A stretch of 17,647 nucleotides of DNA, taken from NCBI GenBank assembly GCA_964435925.1, contig CAYTBG010000061.1, positions 1-17,647 of the forward strand, written 5' to 3'. How positions within the stretch are numbered: position 1 is the first letter of the stretch; each line of letters begins with the position of its first letter. Position numbers and translations under genes: made by a program. Below are positions 14,021 through 17,647 of the stretch, one piece after another. The notes under the pieces are model-generated. The model saw only the letters and a program-made list of their open reading frames with translations. It did no database searches and was not told the origin of the DNA. Origin of the DNA: SOIV01 sp964435925. Its GTDB lineage: Bacteria; Acidobacteriota; Aminicenantia; Aminicenantales; Aminicenantaceae.

Positions 14021-16763
14021 CTCCGGAGAAAGAAAACAAGCACTATTTTTTCTCCTGTTCTTCTTTATTGTTTTTTTACCCAAGGAATCTGTATCCCTGT
14101 CTCAAAAGTCCTCTTCTCTCATAGCCAAATTATCTATCTGGATTGACGGCCAACCGGATGGTGAATCTATGGCAGAACTGATTCCTGTAAAGGAAGGAGA
14201 GGCGTTTTCTTTGAAAAAAATCACCAACAGCATTAAACAGATTTACAGGACCGGGCTTTTCTCTGATGTTCAGGTTTTAAAGGAGGGAGAGCAGGAGGTC
14301 CAGCTAACTTTTCTTCTGACCAGACGGCCTTTTATCCGAAAGATTATTTTTAGAGGAAGACAGAAGGTCTCTCGTAAAGACCTAAAGGAAAGCTTGCTCT
14401 CTTTATCTGAGGGGAGTTTTTTCTCTGATGAGAAGGTGAACAAGGCTGTTGGAGAATTAAGGGAAGCTCTTGCCAAGAAAGGCTATTTTCAGTCTGAGAT
14501 TGAAGCTTTTGCCGAGAGAGATTCCAGAAGTCCCACGGTTAGTGTGATTTTTGAGATTCGCTCTGCCAAAAGGTACATTATCAAGAAAATTGCTTTTTCA
14601 GGAGAGAAGATTATTCCTGAAGCTGAATTGAAGAAAAAAATGAAAATCAGGGAAGGGGATGTATACGCCCCCTCAGTTCTTGATGAGGAGCTTACAAGGC
14701 TTAAAGAATTTTATGGCTCGAAGGGCTATCAAAGAACAGAGATTGATATCGAACAAGTAAGATTTGATGAAAGGGAGCGGAGTACTTACCTTTCTTTAAG
14801 AATTATCCCTCATGAGAAAATAGAAATTTTTGTAGAAGGAGCGCAAGTTCCCTTGAGACTTCTGGAGCCAATCTGGGAGCCAAGAATATTTGAAGAGTGG
14901 GGACTGGCCGAAGGAGAAGCAAAAATTATAGCTTACCTGAGGAAAAAAGGTTATCTTTTTTGTTCTGTCACTTCGTCCATTGAAAAAGTGGATAATGAGA
15001 TGCGCGTTGTTTATAAAGTCAGCCCAGGCGAGAAATTCAAGATTAAGGATGTTTCTTTTGAAGGTCTGGAATATTTTACCACTGAAGAGTTAACAGAAAA
15101 ACTCGCGGCAGAGGCAAATGTTCCTTTTTCGAGCTGGATAGACGGGGAAAAACTATTTGGATTGCCCGCGGAGATAGTATTTCTTTATAAGACTAGAGGA
15201 TTTCCTGATGCAAGAGTAAATTTGAATTTTTTCCCGCAGGGAAAAGAGGTAAGAGCCCATTTTTTTATTGAGGAGCGAGGTCAGGAGAAGATTGAAAAGA
15301 TATCTTTTGAAGGAACAAACCTGTTTAACAAGGATGTCCTTCTTAAGCAAATAGGCAGTTTTGAAGGCGGATTTTTCTACCAGCCCAACCTCCAGAATGA
15401 CATGGAAAGACTTGGTAGCTTTTACCTGAACCAGGGCGTTAGAGGAACTGAAATAAGGGCCAGGATTGAACCAATAGGAGAAAGTCTTTTTTCTGTTTTT
15501 TTTAGTCTTAAAGAAGGGAAAAAAGTCAAAATTGATAGAATCGTGATTATAGGCAATATTGTTACAAAAAGACTTACCATTATCAGGGAGCTTAGAGTAA
15601 AAGTGGGAGAATATGCTCTCTATGAAAGAATACGAGAGTCGAAAAGAAGGCTTGAAAAGCTGGGTGTTTTCACAGAAGTGAAGATTGATGAAATTCCCAT
15701 CTCTACTGAGAAGGAAAACTTGATCATCAGCGTCAGGGAAGGTAAGAGAAATTATGCAGGGCTTGGTGTAGGATTAGAGGCAAGGAGCGAGCGCCAGACT
15801 TTTGCTCTCTGGAATAATCCGGTCAGGATTAGAGGAACGGCCGAGTTTATAAAGAGTAATGTTTTAGGTTCAGCAGCTCAACTAAGCGTCATAGGGCAAT
15901 TCAGTTTCAAAGAAAAAAGAGGAGTTTTTTCCTGGAAACAGCCCTACTTTTTTGGGCTCCCGATGCAGACATATATGAATGCCTGGCTGGAAAGGGAAGA
16001 GCGGGAGAGTTTTACCTTCGACCGACAAGGTGTGAGTCTCACAGCCATCAAGTCCGTTTCAAAGAATTTTTTGTTCCTGACGACTATGAGGTGGGCCAGG
16101 ACAAATTTTGTTATCCTGCTGGTTGAAGAATCAGAAGTTAACCGCCAGCTTCGTCCTTTTTCTGCAACTTCTATCTCCGCCAGCTTCATCTGGGACAGAA
16201 GGGATGAACCTTTTAATCCAGAGAAAGGTTCTTTTTTAAGTTTTGTCGTAGAAAGGGCCTTTCCTCTTCTCAAGTGTGAGTCAGATTATTTAAAGAGCTT
16301 TATCAAGTATAAGCATTTTATCCCAGTTTTTTCCGGTGTTACATTTAGTGCCGCCTCCCGTCTTGGATTGGGAGGAGGCAGAAAGCCTATTCCTATTCAT
16401 GAGAGGTTTTTTGCTGGGGGCAGCAACTCTTTCCGTGGAGCAAGGTTTGATGAGTTGGGTCCAAAAGACCCGGTTTCGCAGAAGCCTGTTGGAGGAGAAG
16501 CCCTGTTTTTGTTAAACTTTGAACTGACATTTCCTCTGATTCCCGCGATTAAAGATTTATCAGGGGCTCTTTTTTACGATAAAGGCAATGTTTTCGAGAA
16601 AACGACGCACTTTAACCTGACTGCTCTTCAAGATGCTGTGGGGATTGGAATCCGGTATCGTACTCCCTTGGGCCCTGTACGTTTGGAACTCGGCTGGAAT
16701 TTGGATGCAGCTAAAGGAGAAAGAAAACCTTTAGTTTTTATTACGATCGGAAATGTCTTCTAA
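13995..16763 (+). CDS. bamA: Omp85-family outer-membrane assembly protein (BamA/TamA-like) with about seven POTRA domains
   Basis: With the start at 13995 the protein has 922 residues. A hydrophobic signal segment is at about 16-34. Seven POTRA-like units follow, at about 44-112, 113-193, 194-274, 275-346, 347-431, 432-510 and 511-583. Most show an 'I..I.F.G' opening strand and a 'L...Y...GY/F' helix end (for example KKIAFSGEKIIPEAELKKK; KIDRIVIIGNIVTKRLTII). A surface-antigen beta-barrel fills about 587-922, with WDRRDEPFNPEKGS, the L6 motif SNSFRGARFDELGP and a final Phe. BamA normally has five POTRAs and TamA three. The usual aromatic after RG in the L6 motif is Ala816. An ATG at 13944 would add 17 residues buried in tamB; 13995 gives a better signal peptide and a 26-base overlap. 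The tamB neighbour suggests TamA-like work; length and POTRA number favour a general BamA role. Confidence 0.9.
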   Translation: MLKFIRDFSSGERKQALFFLLFFFIVFLPKESVSLSQKSSSLIAKLSIWIDGQPDGESMAELIPVKEGEAFSLKKITNSIKQIYRTGLFSDVQVLKEGEQEVQLTFLLTRRPFIRKIIFRGRQKVSRKDLKESLLSLSEGSFFSDEKVNKAVGELREALAKKGYFQSEIEAFAERDSRSPTVSVIFEIRSAKRYIIKKIAFSGEKIIPEAELKKKMKIREGDVYAPSVLDEELTRLKEFYGSKGYQRTEIDIEQVRFDERERSTYLSLRIIPHEKIEIFVEGAQVPLRLLEPIWEPRIFEEWGLAEGEAKIIAYLRKKGYLFCSVTSSIEKVDNEMRVVYKVSPGEKFKIKDVSFEGLEYFTTEELTEKLAAEANVPFSSWIDGEKLFGLPAEIVFLYKTRGFPDARVNLNFFPQGKEVRAHFFIEERGQEKIEKISFEGTNLFNKDVLLKQIGSFEGGFFYQPNLQNDMERLGSFYLNQGVRGTEIRARIEPIGESLFSVFFSLKEGKKVKIDRIVIIGNIVTKRLTIIRELRVKVGEYALYERIRESKRRLEKLGVFTEVKIDEIPISTEKENLIISVREGKRNYAGLGVGLEARSERQTFALWNNPVRIRGTAEFIKSNVLGSAAQLSVIGQFSFKEKRGVFSWKQPYFFGLPMQTYMNAWLEREERESFTFDRQGVSLTAIKSVSKNFLFLTTMRWARTNFVILLVEESEVNRQLRPFSATSISASFIWDRRDEPFNPEKGSFLSFVVERAFPLLKCESDYLKSFIKYKHFIPVFSGVTFSAASRLGLGGGRKPIPIHERFFAGGSNSFRGARFDELGPKDPVSQKPVGGEALFLLNFELTFPLIPAIKDLSGALFYDKGNVFEKTTHFNLTALQDAVGIGIRYRTPLGPVRLELGWNLDAAKGERKPLVFITIGNVF

Positions 16764-17427
16764 AAATATGCCCAAAATGAGACGACTGAATATTTTTCCC
16801 CGGATTTTTTTATTTAAATTAATTAAAGTCATTTTTTTTCTTTTTATCGTTTATTGCTTTTCAGAAACAGTAGACCGGATCGTGGCTGTGGTCAACGAGC
16901 AGGTCATAACATTAACTGATCTGAGGATTGCAGAGGCATTTGGCCTCCACGATGAAGAGCTAAAGGAAGGGTCTGGAAACCTTCGTCCGTTGATACTGGA
17001 GCGGCTGATTGATCAAAAACTTGTTATTGCTTTCGCAGGTGAAGAAGTCTTGGTAGAAAAGGATGAGCTGGATTCTTTCCAGGCAAGAATAATTGAGAGA
17101 TTGGGTAATGAGCTAGTCCGTAGAAAGCTTGAAGAGTTTGACCTGGATTGGGATGATTTAAGAGGCTATATCCGAGAGAAAATCAATTATCAAAAAATCA
17201 TATCTCGGAAATTTGGGCAGCGAATTATTATAAGTTTAAAGGAAATCGAGGACTATTACAAACAGAGCTATGTCTCCTCTCAAAGAGAGAAGGGATTGGA
17301 GTCTCGACCGATGATGGAGATTCTCGACGAGATTGAATCCCTTATCATCCAGGAAAAAGTTAAAACTCAGATTAATGATTGGATAAAAAACCTGAGGAAA
17401 AAGGCGGATATACAGAAATTATTGTAG
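16753..17427 (+). CDS. SurA-like periplasmic chaperone domain protein without PPIase domain
   Basis: The protein has 224 residues. A membrane/signal segment is at about 17-37 (FPRIFLFKLIKVIFFLFIVY). The SurA N-terminal signature follows: ETVDRIVAVVNEQVITLTDL (38-57), then ILERLIDQKLVIAFAGEE and a helical chaperone domain. It ends with a C-terminal helix (IQEKVKTQINDWIKNLRKKA) like the one that completes the SurA core. No parvulin (PPIase) domain is present; E. coli SurA has two and is about 430 residues. The start overlaps the Omp85 gene by 11 bases; ATGs at 16768 and 16777 are possible alternatives and no strong ribosome site separates them. It is last in the operon, so it probably escorts unfolded outer-membrane proteins to the Omp85 machine encoded upstream. 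Confidence 0.82.
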   Translation: MSSKNMPKMRRLNIFPRIFLFKLIKVIFFLFIVYCFSETVDRIVAVVNEQVITLTDLRIAEAFGLHDEELKEGSGNLRPLILERLIDQKLVIAFAGEEVLVEKDELDSFQARIIERLGNELVRRKLEEFDLDWDDLRGYIREKINYQKIISRKFGQRIIISLKEIEDYYKQSYVSSQREKGLESRPMMEILDEIESLIIQEKVKTQINDWIKNLRKKADIQKLL

Positions 17428-17432
17428 GAAAT

Positions 17433-17467
17433 GTAGGGGCTTGATTCATCAAGCCCACTTTTTTATT
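17433..17467 (+). terminator. Palindromic repeat with T-run, probable terminator of the outer-membrane operon
   Basis: A 26-bp repeat copy has arms GGGCTTGAT and ATCAAGCCC around two bases, and is followed by ACTTTTTTATT. It starts six bases after the stop codon of the SurA-like gene. The GC-containing stem plus T6 fits a Rho-independent terminator. It belongs to the dispersed repeat family, here with CA instead of TA in the centre. Confidence 0.6.
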
Positions 17468-17504
17468 GTATAAATGACTCCTTGTATTGATTTTGTTTTT
17501 TTAT

Positions 17505-17573
17505 GTAGGGGCTTGATTCATCAAGCCCACGATTGATTGATTCTTGTGTAGGGGCTTGATTCATCAAGCCCAC
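17505..17573. repeat. Composite repeat module: two palindromes with a fixed 17-bp spacer
   Basis: Two 26-bp copies start at 17505 and 17548 (43-bp period). The 17-bp spacer GATTGATTGATTCTTGT differs by one base from the one at 2607-2623. The A/T-rich tail CTTTTAAAATATATAT follows. The three copies in this gap share the ATTCAT centre, while the left-hand copies have ATTTAT. Confidence 0.88.
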
Positions 17574-17647
17574 CTTTTAAAATATATATATTGATGTTAT
17601 CCTTAATTATTAGAAAGAAAAAGGTGTTCTATGGAAGGAATTGAATA

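Noticed and set aside
17433..17573. Regularly spaced palindromic repeats as a CRISPR array
   Set aside because: There are only two or three copies per site, the spacer is almost identical at both loci and only 17 bp long, and no cas genes are near. It is a dispersed intergenic module.
1..17647. tRNA, rRNA or riboswitch
   Set aside because: Intergenic regions were read for cloverleaf-like arms, conserved rRNA stretches and known leader motifs; none was convincing by eye.

Overview
The window comes from a diderm (Gram-negative-type) bacterium with moderately low GC. The evidence is the outer-membrane biogenesis genes (a TamB-like protein, an Omp85/BamA-like protein and a SurA-like chaperone). 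The dispersed intergenic palindromes and the IS91/IS1380 debris are typical of uncultivated environmental lineages. I cannot assign a phylum from this sequence; Aminicenantota- or Omnitrophota-like bacteria are guesses only.

Left block (255-4816, all +) is metabolic. It holds a small transaldolase of the TalC/FSA family, a PccB-type acyl-CoA carboxyltransferase, a biotin carboxylase and a separate biotin carrier protein. The last three together make a complete biotin-dependent acyl-CoA carboxylase, probably for propionyl-CoA, of the kind that feeds methylmalonyl-CoA/succinyl-CoA interconversion. The 331-bp gap between the carboxyltransferase and biotin carboxylase genes is filled with palindromic repeats.

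Middle block (about 4817-10600) is a scrap-yard of broken and mobile DNA. It holds a PEGA-domain lipoprotein gene whose 3' end has been replaced so that it reads antisense into the biotin carrier gene, and a 75-bp direct-repeat pair. It also holds an internally deleted IS91-family transposase remnant on the minus strand, and a second, differently deleted IS91-like element on the plus strand. A 242-bp left end of that element recurs almost identically 3.4 kb downstream, fused to an IS1380-family transposase fragment. Two diverged copies of the tail of a probable ArnT/PMT-type glycosyltransferase and a DUF4145-like pseudogene with two lesions are also present. The only clearly intact gene apart from the lipoprotein is a secreted papain-like (aminopeptidase C/bleomycin hydrolase family, C1B) protein at 7812-9113, lying between the two IS91-like left ends. 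Short palindromic tags built on GGGGTC-T-GACCCC sit at several junctions between fragments.

Right block (10607-17427, all +) is a tight operon: a TamB-like translocation/assembly protein, an Omp85 protein with what I count as seven POTRA domains, and a short SurA-like periplasmic chaperone without a PPIase domain. The genes overlap by 26 and 11 bases. Together they look like an outer-membrane protein insertion module. It ends in a palindromic repeat followed by a T-run that probably acts as terminator, then the same composite repeat module seen in the left block.

No tRNA, rRNA or CRISPR array was seen. I did not find a convincing new defence or catalytic system. The most interesting items are the repeat module, the IS91-derived rearrangements around the peptidase gene, the substituted catalytic Asn of that peptidase and the seven-POTRA Omp85 protein.
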